The translations under genes were made by a program, and so were the position numbers. From Desulfobacteraceae bacterium (GTDB taxonomy: Bacteria; Desulfobacterota; Desulfobacteria; Desulfobacterales; Desulfococcaceae), in NCBI GenBank assembly GCA_011390755.1, contig JAABRU010000027.1:1-52037 (forward strand): DNA of 52,037 bases. Reading direction: 5' to 3'. The stretch's first letter is position 1, and each line of letters opens with the position of its first letter. A model generated the notes under the pieces. It saw nothing but the letters and a program-made list of their open reading frames with translations, was not told the DNA's origin and made no database searches. Of the stretch, positions 8,028-17,251 are shown in pieces.

Positions 8028-9356
8028 ATGGTAGAGAAAGTCATCATTATGGGAGCAGCCGGACGTGATTTTCACAATTTCAACGTCTATTTCAAAGACA
8101 ATCCCAGATACCGGGTCATCTGTTTTACCGCAACGCAGATTCCCAATATCGAAGGACGCATCTACCCACCCGAACTGGCGGGCAGGCAATATCCGGAAGG
8201 CATTCCCATTTACGCGGAATCGCAGTTGGCAAAACTGATCCGGGATTATCAGGCGGATCTGGTGGCCTTTTCCTACAGCGATATTTCCCATACCGAAGTG
8301 ATGCATAAAGCCTCCCTTGTCATGGCAGGCGGCGCGGATTTTATTCTCATCGGAGCCACTTATACCATGCTCCGCTCGGAAAAACCGGTTGTCACCATCT
8401 GCGCGGTGCGGACCGGATGCGGAAAATCCCAGACCACCCGGAAGGTCTGTGATATTCTGCGGAAACAGGGCAAAAAAGTGGTGGCCGTCCGCCATCCCAT
8501 GCCCTACGGGGATCTCCGGCAGCAGATTGTGCAGCGTTTTTCCTCTTATGAGGATTTCGGAAAAAATCACTGCACCATAGAAGAACGGGAGGAATTTGAA
8601 CCCCTGGTGGATCAGGGGATTATCGTATATGCAGGGGTGGATTATGAGCAGATTCTCCGGGCTGCGGAATCCGAAGCCGATGTCATTGTCTGGGACGGCG
8701 GCAACAATGACACCCCCTTTTACCATCCGGATGTGCATATTGTTCTTTTTGATCCCCACCGCCCCGGTCATGAACTGCTGTATTATCCGGGACAGACCAA
8801 TATGATGATGGCGGACATTGCAATCATCAGCAAGGTGGACAGTGCCGAAGCAGCCGGAATTCGCACTGTGCGGGAAAATATTGCAACGCACGCGCCCAGT
8901 GCGGATATTGTGCTGGCAGAATCGGAACTGCTGACAGATGCACCCGGACAGATCACAGGCAAAAGAGTGCTGGTGGTGGAAGACGGGCCGACTTTGACCC
9001 ACGGCGGGATGACCTACGGGGCCGGAACCATTGCGGCCCAAAAGTACGGAGCCGCTGAAATTGTGTCTCCGCAGCCCTATGCGGTCGGAAGCATCAAAGA
9101 GATTTACAGACAGTATCCGGATATCCGTTCCGTACTTCCGGCAATGGGATACAGCGGAAAACAGGTGGAAGATCTGGAACAGACCATCGAAAATGCCGAC
9201 TGCGATCTGGTTCTCTTTGCCACACCCATCAATCTGCCCGGACTGCTGTCTATCCGCAGACCGGTTCTCCGGGTAAAATATGAGTATAAAGACCATAATG
9301 AACCGACACTGGAAACCGTACTCATGAAACGTCTGTCCCGTATCCGGGAGGTATAA
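8028..9356 (+). CDS. Cyclic 2,3-diphosphoglycerate synthetase-like GTPase family protein
   Basis: Cytosolic nucleotide-binding protein of 442 residues. The N-terminal third is a Rossmann-like region (VIIMGAAGRDFHNF), followed by a P-loop (AVRTGCGKSQTT, about 126-137) and a downstream VIVWDGGNNDTPF segment, as in proteins annotated as cyclic 2,3-diphosphoglycerate synthetase. That name comes from a methanogen enzyme; bacterial members sit in other contexts and their reaction is not settled. Carbamate kinase follows in the same direction, which hints at carbamoyl-phosphate or nitrogen metabolism. The ATG at 8028 is chosen for its AAGGAGCGG ribosome site; the longer frame runs back into the MITE and is an artefact of insertion. 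Confidence 0.85.
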   Translation: MVEKVIIMGAAGRDFHNFNVYFKDNPRYRVICFTATQIPNIEGRIYPPELAGRQYPEGIPIYAESQLAKLIRDYQADLVAFSYSDISHTEVMHKASLVMAGGADFILIGATYTMLRSEKPVVTICAVRTGCGKSQTTRKVCDILRKQGKKVVAVRHPMPYGDLRQQIVQRFSSYEDFGKNHCTIEEREEFEPLVDQGIIVYAGVDYEQILRAAESEADVIVWDGGNNDTPFYHPDVHIVLFDPHRPGHELLYYPGQTNMMMADIAIISKVDSAEAAGIRTVRENIATHAPSADIVLAESELLTDAPGQITGKRVLVVEDGPTLTHGGMTYGAGTIAAQKYGAAEIVSPQPYAVGSIKEIYRQYPDIRSVLPAMGYSGKQVEDLEQTIENADCDLVLFATPINLPGLLSIRRPVLRVKYEYKDHNEPTLETVLMKRLSRIREV

Positions 9357-9401
9357 CTGTCAGTCCCGCCGGGCATATGACAGATTGTTCACAGACATGA
9401 T

Positions 9402-9433
9402 AAGGGAGTGCGGAAAATCCGCATTCCCTTTAT
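9402..9433 (+). terminator. Terminator-like hairpin between the GTPase and carbamate kinase genes
   Basis: AAGGGAGTGCGGA pairs with TCCGCATTCCCTT around an AAA loop, followed by TATT. The short T tract makes it a weak terminator or attenuator. Confidence 0.55.
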
Positions 9434-9448
9434 TCCGGGAGACTGCCC

Positions 9449-10381
9449 ATGAAGAAAAAATCCCAAATCCTGCTGGTGGCCCTGGGCGGAAATGCCCTGA
9501 TCCGCAAAGGGCAGAAAGGCAGCATCGAAGAACAGTTTGAAAACCTGAAAAATCCCATCCGGCAGATTGCCCGGCTGAGCCGGAAATACAGAATCATTAT
9601 TACGCATGGCAACGGCCCCCAGGTCGGCAATCTGCTGCTGCAGCAGGAGTGCTGTCATGACATTCCCCGGATGCCTCTGGAAATTCTTGTTGCCCAGACC
9701 CAGGGACAGATAGGTTATATGATTGAATCTTCTTTGGATAATGAGCTGATGTCTTTGGGGCTGAGTGTAAAACAGCGATTTGTCAGTCTGCTGAGTTATG
9801 TGGTTGTGGATCCGGAAGATCCTTCTTTTGCCTGCCCCCAAAAACCCGTAGGGCCGGTTTTTACAAAGGAGGAAGCTGAAAAGCTGCCCTATCCTGTTAT
9901 TAAAACCCCCAAAGGATACCGCCGGACAGTGGTTTCTCCCCGTCCGCTTTCCATTGTGGAAAAAAATGAAATCCGAAAACTGACAGAAATGGATTTTATT
10001 GTCATCTGCTGCGGCGGCGGGGGAATTCCTGTGATCCGGGAAAACCGGACATTCAGCGGCGTGGACGCGGTGATTGACAAAGATCTGGCCAGTGCAAAAC
10101 TGGGGGAAGAAGTCGGGGCGGATATATTCATTATTGCTTCGGATGTAGCCGGTGCGGCCATTCATTTCGGGACAGAAAAGGAAAAATTTCTGAAAAATGT
10201 CAGTGCCGGGGAAATACACAGCTATCAAAAAGAGGGACATTTCCCCCCCGGTTCCATGGGGCCGAAGGTGGAAGCCGCGCTGGAATTTATCGGCAAAGGC
10301 GGAAAGCGGGCTGTCATCTGTTCCATTGAAGAAATCGAAGAGGCGGTCGCGGGAAATGCAGGAACGGAAATCCGCCTGTAA
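9449..10381 (+). CDS. arcC: Carbamate kinase
   Basis: Cytosolic enzyme that makes ATP from carbamoyl phosphate and ADP, or the reverse. The 310-residue length is normal. Amino acid kinase family signatures are visible: LVALGGNALIRKG near the start, ITHGNGPQVGNLLLQQE, FIVICCGGGGIPV, GVDAVIDKDLASA and GSMGPKVEAALEF near the C-terminus. It starts 92 bases after the GTPase gene, with a weak hairpin between them, so they may share a transcript. No ornithine carbamoyltransferase or arginine deiminase is in the window, so the source of carbamoyl phosphate is not shown. Confidence 0.95.
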   Translation: MKKKSQILLVALGGNALIRKGQKGSIEEQFENLKNPIRQIARLSRKYRIIITHGNGPQVGNLLLQQECCHDIPRMPLEILVAQTQGQIGYMIESSLDNELMSLGLSVKQRFVSLLSYVVVDPEDPSFACPQKPVGPVFTKEEAEKLPYPVIKTPKGYRRTVVSPRPLSIVEKNEIRKLTEMDFIVICCGGGGIPVIRENRTFSGVDAVIDKDLASAKLGEEVGADIFIIASDVAGAAIHFGTEKEKFLKNVSAGEIHSYQKEGHFPPGSMGPKVEAALEFIGKGGKRAVICSIEEIEEAVAGNAGTEIRL

Positions 10382-10418
10382 ATCCCCGGAAATATCCTGC
10401 TGACCTGTACATATACAG

Positions 10419-10837
10419 ATACTTAAAACATTTCCAGCAGATCGGAAAGATTCTGTTTCCGGCCGGCAGTGCCTCCGCTTTCAGGCTCCCCTCCCTGAGG
10501 GACAATGCTGTTGCTTTAAGTAAAATCCCCCTCCCCCGGCGGGGGAGGGCAGGGGGGGGGAGAGATAAAACTATGAAATTATTTATAAAAAAATGTGCTG
10601 GACTGTAAGTTCAGCACTCCGGTTTTTCTTAAGTCAACAGTATTGTCCCTGAGGGAGGGGCGGGGGGGTGAAAATCAGACTTTCCCCCCCTCTCCCCGGC
10701 CCTCTCCCGCCCGGGGAGAGGGGGAAATTCAGGAAATTTTCGATCTGCTGATTTCGCGTTATACCGCAGAAGGAAAATCCTCTGTACACAGTCTTCCGGA
10801 AAATGCGGTAAGCGGAAATCTTTTAAGTAATGGTACA
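10419..10837. repeat. Inverted-repeat element, family O, interrupted copy
   Basis: Begins GATACTTAAAACATTTC and ends GGAAATCTTTTAAGTAATG, like the intact copy at 264-359, but is split after ATTTC by the family P element at 10435-10750. Confidence 0.7.
10435..10750. mobile_element. Family P element inserted in a family O element, with 5-bp target duplication
   Basis: 316 bp with ends CAGCAGATCGGAAAG and TTTTCGATCTGCTG. Direct repeats ATTTC at 10430-10434 and 10751-10755 flank it, and the intact family O copy at 264-359 has a single ATTTC at the matching place. Inside is a second inverted pair (GGGACAATGCTGTTG.. / ..CAACAGTATTGTCCC) around GC-rich CCCTCTCCC tracts. Confidence 0.85.
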
Positions 10838-11192
10838 TTTGTAAAACCCGCGTAAAAAATTATCCGAATGCCCTTGCTTTGCATGGATAAATATAATATG
10901 CATCGGCCTTTATACAGCAGTTCGGTAAAAAAACCGGCATGAATAATTTCAGTAGACTATAAGACTCATGCAAAACATCCGAATTTAATGATTTCAGATA
11001 GTTGTATTTTAATGCTCTGCAAATCAGAAAAAATTACCGAACCATTGTTTATACAGACTTTCAGAAAAACAGATTTCACAAAACGGGCCGGAGAAAGAAT
11101 CGGCAGATACATCTGCAGCAACCGGCCCGCTGAAATTATTTTTTCTTATGTCCTTTCAGTAATTTTGTATATGCAAGGAACCGTGAAATATA

Positions 11193-12365
11193 ATGGAAAT
11201 ATCAGAAAAAAAGAAAAACACAGACCGCCTGTCTGTGGGAGAAAAAGAAATCATACTGCTGGGAACCGCGCATGTATCCAAAGAAAGTGTGGAACTGGTG
11301 AAAAGGGTGATCGAAGAAGAAAAACCCGATACCGTATGCGTGGAACTCTGCGAATCCAGATACCAGGCCATCCGGCAGAAAGATCAGTGGCAGAATACGG
11401 ACATTGTGAAGGTTATCAGAGAGAAAAAAGCATTTCTGCTCCTTTCCAATCTCATGCTGTCTTCTTTTCAGCGGCGGATTGCCAGTAAACTGGAGGTAAA
11501 ACCGGGCCAGGAAATGCTGACGGCCATGGAAAAAGCAGAAGAATACGGTGCGCAGATTCATCTGGCCGATAGGGATATCCGCGCCACCCTGTCCCGCACC
11601 TGGCGGAAAATGAGTTTTTGGGATAAAATGAAGTTCCTCTTTCAGATGCTTCTATCCTTCGGGGATATCGGGGATATCAGTGAGGAGGATATTGAAAAAA
11701 TGAAACAGCAGGATGTTCTGGAAGCCCTGCTGGCAGATGTGGGGAAATCCCTGCCGGTGCTGAAACATATCCTCATTGATGAGCGGGATGAATATCTGGC
11801 TGCCAGAATACGCTCTGCTCCGGGGCAGAAAATCGTGGCCGTTGTAGGCGCAGGCCATGTACCGGGGATAAAAAAAAACTGGGAGAAGGATATTGATTTG
11901 AAAAAACTGGAAGAAATTCCTCCCAAAGGGACACTTGCCTTCATACTGAAATGGGTTCTCCCCCTGCTGATTCTTTTTATTTTTGTGGCCGGTTTCTTTT
12001 TCGGCGGTGCAAAAACCGGAGCGGACATGGCTGTTTTCTGGATAGCCGCCAATGGAATACTGGCGGGACTGGGAGCAGTTATCGCGCTGGCCCATCCCCT
12101 TACCATTCTCTCAGCAGTGCTTGCCGCCCCCCTGACATCCCTGAATCCCATGATGGCAGCCGGATGGGTATCGGGCCTGACCGAGGCATTTTTGCGCAGA
12201 CCCAAGGTTAAAGATTTTGAAAATCTGACAGAGGATATTGTTTCTGTACGGGGATTCTGGCGGAATAAAGTCACCCGGATTCTTCTGGTAGTGGTTTTCA
12301 CCAACCTGGGCAGTTCCGCGGGGACATTTATCGCCATTCCCCTCATGATGAAAGCGCTGCATTAA
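11193..12365 (+). CDS. TraB/PrgY/GumN-family membrane protein
   Basis: 390 residues. The N-terminal two-thirds is a TraB domain with the signature GTAHVSKES (about 24-32), two conserved glutamates in VCVELCESRY, and VVGAGHVPGI. The C-terminal third has three or four hydrophobic segments (ILKWVLPLLILFIFVAGFFF, ILAGLGAVIALAHPLTILSA, ILLVVVFTNLGSSAGTFIAI), so it is an inner-membrane protein. The family includes the enterococcal pheromone-shutdown protein and has been proposed to contain metalloproteases; the role in anaerobes is unknown. No obvious operon partners. The ATG at 11193 has only a distant AAGGAA upstream. Confidence 0.85.
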   Translation: MEISEKKKNTDRLSVGEKEIILLGTAHVSKESVELVKRVIEEEKPDTVCVELCESRYQAIRQKDQWQNTDIVKVIREKKAFLLLSNLMLSSFQRRIASKLEVKPGQEMLTAMEKAEEYGAQIHLADRDIRATLSRTWRKMSFWDKMKFLFQMLLSFGDIGDISEEDIEKMKQQDVLEALLADVGKSLPVLKHILIDERDEYLAARIRSAPGQKIVAVVGAGHVPGIKKNWEKDIDLKKLEEIPPKGTLAFILKWVLPLLILFIFVAGFFFGGAKTGADMAVFWIAANGILAGLGAVIALAHPLTILSAVLAAPLTSLNPMMAAGWVSGLTEAFLRRPKVKDFENLTEDIVSVRGFWRNKVTRILLVVVFTNLGSSAGTFIAIPLMMKALH

Positions 12366-12464
12366 AATCCGATCATCCATCTCTTCGGGCTGACTGCCGA
12401 ATTTTCAGAATCCCCGGCAGTCTTTAAGCTGAAAAAACGCTGCCGGCCTCCTTATATCTGCGGA

Positions 12465-12493
12465 TTGACATATGGAATCATAAAGATTATTAT
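12465..12493 (+). promoter_or_regulatory. Sigma-70-type promoter for the RND efflux operon
   Basis: TTGACA (12465-12470), a 17-base spacer, TATTAT (12488-12493), about 110 bases before the adaptor start codon. Good match at ideal spacing. No operator palindrome or local TetR/MarR-type regulator gene is seen. Confidence 0.7.
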
Positions 12494-12601
12494 TCTTTTT
12501 TCAGTTCAGAAAATCGGAAAAATTTACATATCAGCAAATCTGTTGCAGATATGTATTTTTTATTTTCAACAGTGTATTATGGGAATATCAGAGGAAAACA
12601 A

Positions 12602-13729
12602 ATGAAAAAGAAAATTTTTGCTGCCATTGTCGGACTGATTCTGTCTGTCGGCCTTCTCGGCGGTATCAAGTATCTGCAGATTGGCGCAATGATTGCTCAG
12701 GGAAAAAACTTTTCTCCGCCTCCGATCACGGTTACGGCAGCGGAAGTGAAAAAAGAATCCTGGGAATCGCTGCTGAATTCTGTGGGGTCACTTTCTGCTG
12801 TGCAGGGTGTCATTCTTACTGCGGAACTGAGCGGCAAAATAACCGAAATTGCTTTTACATCCGGCACAAAGGTCAGGGAGGGGGATTTGCTGCTGAAACA
12901 GGATACCTCTTCGGAAGAAGCACAGCTCCGTGCAGCGGAAGCAGAGGTACTGCTTGCCAAACTGAATTTTACACGCGCACAGAAAGCCGTGAATCTCAAA
13001 GCTGTTTCAGCATCGGAATTTGACAAGGCGGATGCGCAATACAAATCAGCGATGGCCGGGGCAGATGCTATCCGGACTCTTATTGCCAAAAAGACCATCC
13101 GGGCCCCTTTTTCCGGCAGACTGGGAATCCGTATGGTGAACCTGGGGCAGAATCTTAAGGGAGGGGAAGAAATTGTTTCCCTTCAGGCCATTGATCCCAT
13201 TTATGTTAATTTTCTCCTGCCGCAGCATCAGCTGGAAAAAATTCAGCAGGGTTTCAGGGTCAGAATTACCTCGGATGCCATTTCCGGTCGAAACCTGGAA
13301 GGAAAGATTACTGCCATCAGTCCCCAACTGGACGATGCAACGCGCAGTATCCGTGTGCAGGCCACCATAGAAAATGCCGAAGAAAAACTCCGGCCCGGCA
13401 TGTTTGTCAATGTGGCTGTGGTGATGCCGGAACCGGAAACCGTGCTCACCGTTCCTGCAACAGCGGTACTGTATGCACCTTACAGCAATTCGGTTTTTGT
13501 CATTGAACAAAAAGACCCGGAAAATGAATCAGATCCTCCGGTTCTGCGTCAGCAGTTTGTCCGTACAGGGAAAAAACAGGGAGATTATGTCGCAATTGAA
13601 TCGGGCCTGAAAGAAGGAGAACAAATTGTCAGTACGGGTGTATTCAAAATGCGCAACGGTCAGACTGTTGTGGTGGACAACAGTCTCAGCCCGGAATTTA
13701 AACTGAATCCGAAACCGGAGAACAGTTGA
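12602..13729 (+). CDS. RND efflux periplasmic adaptor (membrane fusion protein, HlyD/AcrA family)
   Basis: Links an inner-membrane RND pump to an outer-membrane channel. The 375-residue protein has a single N-terminal hydrophobic anchor (IFAAIVGLILSVGLLGG), a lipoyl-like half (LTAELSGKITEIAFTSG), a short alpha-helical hairpin (about 100-150), the second lipoyl half (TIRAPFSGRLGIRMVNLGQ) and beta-barrel and membrane-proximal domains. The start at 12602 follows AGAGGAAAACAA; the longer frame would add 17 residues. It lies upstream of the pump gene in one operon. There is no lipobox, so the anchor is probably a transmembrane helix. Confidence 0.93.
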   Translation: MKKKIFAAIVGLILSVGLLGGIKYLQIGAMIAQGKNFSPPPITVTAAEVKKESWESLLNSVGSLSAVQGVILTAELSGKITEIAFTSGTKVREGDLLLKQDTSSEEAQLRAAEAEVLLAKLNFTRAQKAVNLKAVSASEFDKADAQYKSAMAGADAIRTLIAKKTIRAPFSGRLGIRMVNLGQNLKGGEEIVSLQAIDPIYVNFLLPQHQLEKIQQGFRVRITSDAISGRNLEGKITAISPQLDDATRSIRVQATIENAEEKLRPGMFVNVAVVMPEPETVLTVPATAVLYAPYSNSVFVIEQKDPENESDPPVLRQQFVRTGKKQGDYVAIESGLKEGEQIVSTGVFKMRNGQTVVVDNSLSPEFKLNPKPENS

Positions 13730-13822
13730 GAATTTGGAGTTTGAAACCCGAAACCCGGAGCCTGACACCTTAAAACCTGACACCTTAAAACCTAAAAACC
13801 TGAAACCTGAAATTTTTGAATT
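13730..13822 (+). repeat. Degenerate tandem repeat between adaptor and pump genes
   Basis: Several units of CCTGACACCTTAAAA and CCTAAAAACCTGAAA type fill the 93-base spacer up to the pump start codon, leaving no recognisable Shine-Dalgarno. Slippage here could alter spacing or translation of the pump. Confidence 0.6.
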
Positions 13823-16800
13823 ATGAAATTTACCGATATTTTTATCCGTCGTCCGGTTCTGGCGATTGTTGTGAATCTTGTTATCATTATTGCCGGATTG
13901 CAGGCCGTTAAATCCCTCAACGTCCGGCAGTATCCCCGCAGCGACAACGCCACCGTGACAGTGATGACGACCTATGTGGGTGCCAGTGCGGAACTGGTGC
14001 GGGGATTTATTACCACCATACTGGAACGCTCCATTGCAGCCGCGGACGGGATTGATTATATACAATCCCTGAGTTCCCAGGGCCTGTCCACAATCAGTGT
14101 CCGTCTGAAACTCAATTATGATCCGGTCAAGGCCCTTTCGGAAATCTCTGCCAAAGTGGACCAGGTGCGGGGGGACCTGCCGCCCGAAGCAGAAGTTCCC
14201 GTCATCAATGTGGAATCCGCGGACAGTCAGTTTGCATCGGCTTATCTCAGTTTTACTTCTGATATTTTAAAACAGAATGAAATTACAGACTATCTTGTCC
14301 GTGTAGTGCAGCCGCGCCTGTCTGCGGTGGAAGGTGTGCAGCGCGCGGATATTCTGGGCGGACGTACCTTTGCCATGCGGATATGGCTCAAACCGGAACG
14401 GATGGCCGCTTACGGTGTCAGTCCCATGCAGGTACGGCAGGTGCTGGAGGCCAATAATTTTCTGTCCGCCCTGGGACGGACCAAAGGCTCCATGATTCAG
14501 GTTAATCTTATTGCCAATACAGACCTGCGCTCGGTGCAGGAATTCAAACACCTGGTCGTCCGGGAGCAGAATGATGCCATTGTGCGCCTGGAAGATATTG
14601 CGGATGTGGTACTGGGTGCGGAAGATTATGATACCGAAGTGAGATTTTCCGGACAAACGGCTGTATTTATGGGGATATGGCCCCTGCCCAATGCCAATTC
14701 CATAGATGTTATCAAACGGATTCGGACAGAAATGGACAGCATCCGGCAGCAGCTTCCCTCCGGTCTGAACGCCCGCATTGCCTATGATGCCACCAACTAT
14801 ATCACCAACGCGATAAGGGAAGTGACCAAAACACTGGGGGAAACCCTTCTCATTGTCGTCATTATCATTTTTCTTTTTCTCGGCTCCCTGCGCACCGCCT
14901 TTATCCCCATTGTGGCAATCCCGCTTTCCCTCATCGGGGCTGTTTTTCTGATGCAGATTTTCGGATTTACAATCAATCTGCTCACCCTGCTGGCCGTTGT
15001 TCTTTCCGTAGGATTGGTGGTGGATGATGCCATTGTTGTGGTGGAAAATGTGGAACGCCATCTGGGAGAAGGCAAAAGTCCCAAAGAGGCCGCCATACTG
15101 GGTGCGCGGGAACTCATCGGGCCTCTTATTGCCATGACCATTACCCTGGCTGCGGTTTACGCGCCTATCGGACTGCAGGGGGGGCTGACGGGTGCGCTGT
15201 TCCGGGAATTTGCCTTTACCCTGGCCGGGGCCGTCACCATTTCCGGTATTGTGGCCCTGACCCTGTCTCCCATGATGTCGGCCAATATTCTCAAAGCCGG
15301 GATGGGAGAGCAGGGACTGGCGGCAAAAGTGGACAGAGGTTTTCGTCGTATCCGCAATGTTTACGGGCGCTGGCTGGCATTTACCCTCCGCTCCCGTCCT
15401 GCTGTTTACATTGTATGGATTGTGCTCAGTCTGCTGACCATCCCCATGTTTATCATGTCTCCCAAAGAGCTGGCCCCTTCCGAAGATGAGGGGGTGATTT
15501 TCGGTATTGTGGATGCTTCCGCGAATGCCACACTGGATCAGACAGCCTTCTTTACGGCCGCGGTGAATGATACCTTTATGAGTATCCCGGAAACAGAATT
15601 TACCTTTCAGGTGACCATGCCCACATCCGGATTCAGCGGGATGGTTATCAAATCCTGGGAAGAGCGGGAACGCACCGTATTTGAAATTTTGCCCGAAGTG
15701 CATCAGAAACTCATGAACATACCGGGAATTCAGATTTTTCCGGTTACGCCCCCGGCACTGCCGGGCGGCGGTGATTTCCCCGTAGAATTTATTATCAGCT
15801 CTACAGCGGAAACCGAACAGATACTGGAACTGGCACAGCAGATACAGTTCAAAGCCATGCAGAGCGGCATGTTTGCTTTTCCCCCGCTCATTGATGTTAA
15901 AATTGATCAGCCCCAGTCCGAACTCATCATTGACCGGGATAAAGTGGCCGATATGAATCTGGACCTTCGCCAGACCGGTTCCGATGCGGGGGCCATGCTG
16001 GGCGGCAATTTTGTCAACCGATTCAATATTGCCGGTCGGAGTTATAAGGTCATCCCCCAGATTCAGCGATCGGACCGGCTCAATCCGGAACAGTTGAAAG
16101 ACATTTATATTTCCGGCCCCGCAGGGCAGCTGATTCCCCTGAGCAGTGTGGTCACCATCAAAAATTCAACCGTACCCCGCTCCCTGAACCGTTTTCAGCA
16201 GTTCAATTCGGTCAAAATCAGCGGTGTGCCGGTGCGTCCTTTGGATGAGGCCCTCCGCTTTCTGGAAAAAGAAGCGGCTCAGATCCTTCCCAAAGGATAC
16301 ACAATGGATTACACGGGTGAATCCCGTCAGCTCCGCACAGAGGGCAATAAATTTCTTCCGGCTTTCGGGCTGGCTGTGATTCTTATTTTCCTGGTACTTG
16401 CGGCCCAGTTCAACAGTTTCCGGGACCCCTTTGTTATCCTGGCAGGATCGGTTCCGCTGGCCATGTTCGGAGCACTGATTTTCACCTTTCTGAAAATCCC
16501 GGATCCCAATGTGCCTTTCTGGACAGCGGGCTGGACCACGACCCTCAATATTTATTCCCAGGTCGGTCTGGTGACCCTTGTGGGACTGGTTTCCAAAAAC
16601 GGAATTCTGATTGTGGAATTTGCCAATCAGCTGCAGCTGCAGGGGAAATCCAAATTTGACGCTGTGTATGAAGGATCACTGACCCGGCTCCGCCCTGTTC
16701 TCATGACCACCGGGGCCACCATCGCCGGTCATTTCCCTCTGGTTCTGGTTACCGGTGCGGGAGCTGCCGCCAGAAATTCCATCGGTCTGGTCATTGTGGG

Positions 16801-16924
16801 CGGTATGGCTATAGGAACTCTTTTTACTCTCTTTATTGTTCCCTGTATTTATATGCTGATTGCAAAGGATCATTCACAGGATCGGATACCGGAGAAGATG
16901 GGAGAGGCCGAAATGAGTTATTGA
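13823..16924 (+). CDS. RND-family multidrug efflux permease (AcrB/MexB type)
   Basis: Proton-driven inner-membrane pump of 1033 residues, the usual length. It starts with KFTDIFIRRPVLAIVVNLVI and has the TM4 proton-relay pair in GLVVDDAIVVVENVE, two large periplasmic loops, and the TM10-11 segment with GLVSKNGILIVEFANQ. The first TM block reads TFIPIV-like sequence around FLFLGSLRTAFIPIVAIP. It forms an operon with the adaptor. No TolC-like outer-membrane factor follows, so a channel encoded elsewhere is probably used. Substrate cannot be told from sequence. Confidence 0.95.
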   Translation: MKFTDIFIRRPVLAIVVNLVIIIAGLQAVKSLNVRQYPRSDNATVTVMTTYVGASAELVRGFITTILERSIAAADGIDYIQSLSSQGLSTISVRLKLNYDPVKALSEISAKVDQVRGDLPPEAEVPVINVESADSQFASAYLSFTSDILKQNEITDYLVRVVQPRLSAVEGVQRADILGGRTFAMRIWLKPERMAAYGVSPMQVRQVLEANNFLSALGRTKGSMIQVNLIANTDLRSVQEFKHLVVREQNDAIVRLEDIADVVLGAEDYDTEVRFSGQTAVFMGIWPLPNANSIDVIKRIRTEMDSIRQQLPSGLNARIAYDATNYITNAIREVTKTLGETLLIVVIIIFLFLGSLRTAFIPIVAIPLSLIGAVFLMQIFGFTINLLTLLAVVLSVGLVVDDAIVVVENVERHLGEGKSPKEAAILGARELIGPLIAMTITLAAVYAPIGLQGGLTGALFREFAFTLAGAVTISGIVALTLSPMMSANILKAGMGEQGLAAKVDRGFRRIRNVYGRWLAFTLRSRPAVYIVWIVLSLLTIPMFIMSPKELAPSEDEGVIFGIVDASANATLDQTAFFTAAVNDTFMSIPETEFTFQVTMPTSGFSGMVIKSWEERERTVFEILPEVHQKLMNIPGIQIFPVTPPALPGGGDFPVEFIISSTAETEQILELAQQIQFKAMQSGMFAFPPLIDVKIDQPQSELIIDRDKVADMNLDLRQTGSDAGAMLGGNFVNRFNIAGRSYKVIPQIQRSDRLNPEQLKDIYISGPAGQLIPLSSVVTIKNSTVPRSLNRFQQFNSVKISGVPVRPLDEALRFLEKEAAQILPKGYTMDYTGESRQLRTEGNKFLPAFGLAVILIFLVLAAQFNSFRDPFVILAGSVPLAMFGALIFTFLKIPDPNVPFWTAGWTTTLNIYSQVGLVTLVGLVSKNGILIVEFANQLQLQGKSKFDAVYEGSLTRLRPVLMTTGATIAGHFPLVLVTGAGAAARNSIGLVIVGGMAIGTLFTLFIVPCIYMLIAKDHSQDRIPEKMGEAEMSY

Positions 16925-17021
16925 AAAATTTATATAAAAATGCGCTTAATGCTTACAGCCTGTAGCACTTCTTCGTTTTCATTTTTCGTTATAAGTCATA
17001 ACTCATGCCTGAATACCCTAG

Positions 17022-17251
17022 TGCTTTGTCAAATCTAAAAATTAGGATATGCCTGATTTCATTCGGGGACAGAGACAAGGCATGCCTTGTCTCTGGCATC
17101 CCTGCAATGAAATGACAATCCTAAAATTGATGAATATGTAAAAAGTCCGAAATCCGGGTATTTCAGCAGTTTAACATGCTGATTTTACTAAAGCTGAATT
17201 CTGGAAAAATGACTTTTTACCGGTTCATCAAAATTAAGCAATGACAAAGCA
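17022..17251. mobile_element. MITE-like element, family M, flanked by CTAG
   Basis: Ends TGCTTTGTCA and TGACAAAGCA, with CTAG on each side (17018-17021 and 17252-17255), which fits a 4-bp YTAR target duplication. Inside are a palindrome around GACAAGGCATGCCTTGTC (17071-17096) and a complete family B element (17129-17229). Confidence 0.75.
17129..17229. mobile_element. Family B element flanked by AAAATT
   Basis: 101 bp, ends GATGAATATGTAAAAAGTC and GACTTTTTACCGGTTCATC, flanked by AAAATT at 17123-17128 and 17230-17235. Other copies at 38791, 38901 and 45564 are flanked by the complementary hexamer AATTTT. Confidence 0.8.

Larger units (their letters stand above)
10382..11192. other. Repeat-filled gap before the TraB-family gene
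   Basis: The first half (10419-10837) is a nested pair of inverted-repeat elements described separately. The rest is AT-rich, with no gene I can support. Open frames here follow repeat sequence. Confidence 0.5.

Noticed and set aside
8010..9296. Antisense frame of 428 codons within the GTPase gene
   Set aside because: Opposite strand of a well-supported gene, with no start signal.
14267..15703. Long antisense frame within the RND pump gene
   Set aside because: Shadow of the pump coding strand; His- and Gln-rich composition typical of antisense reading.
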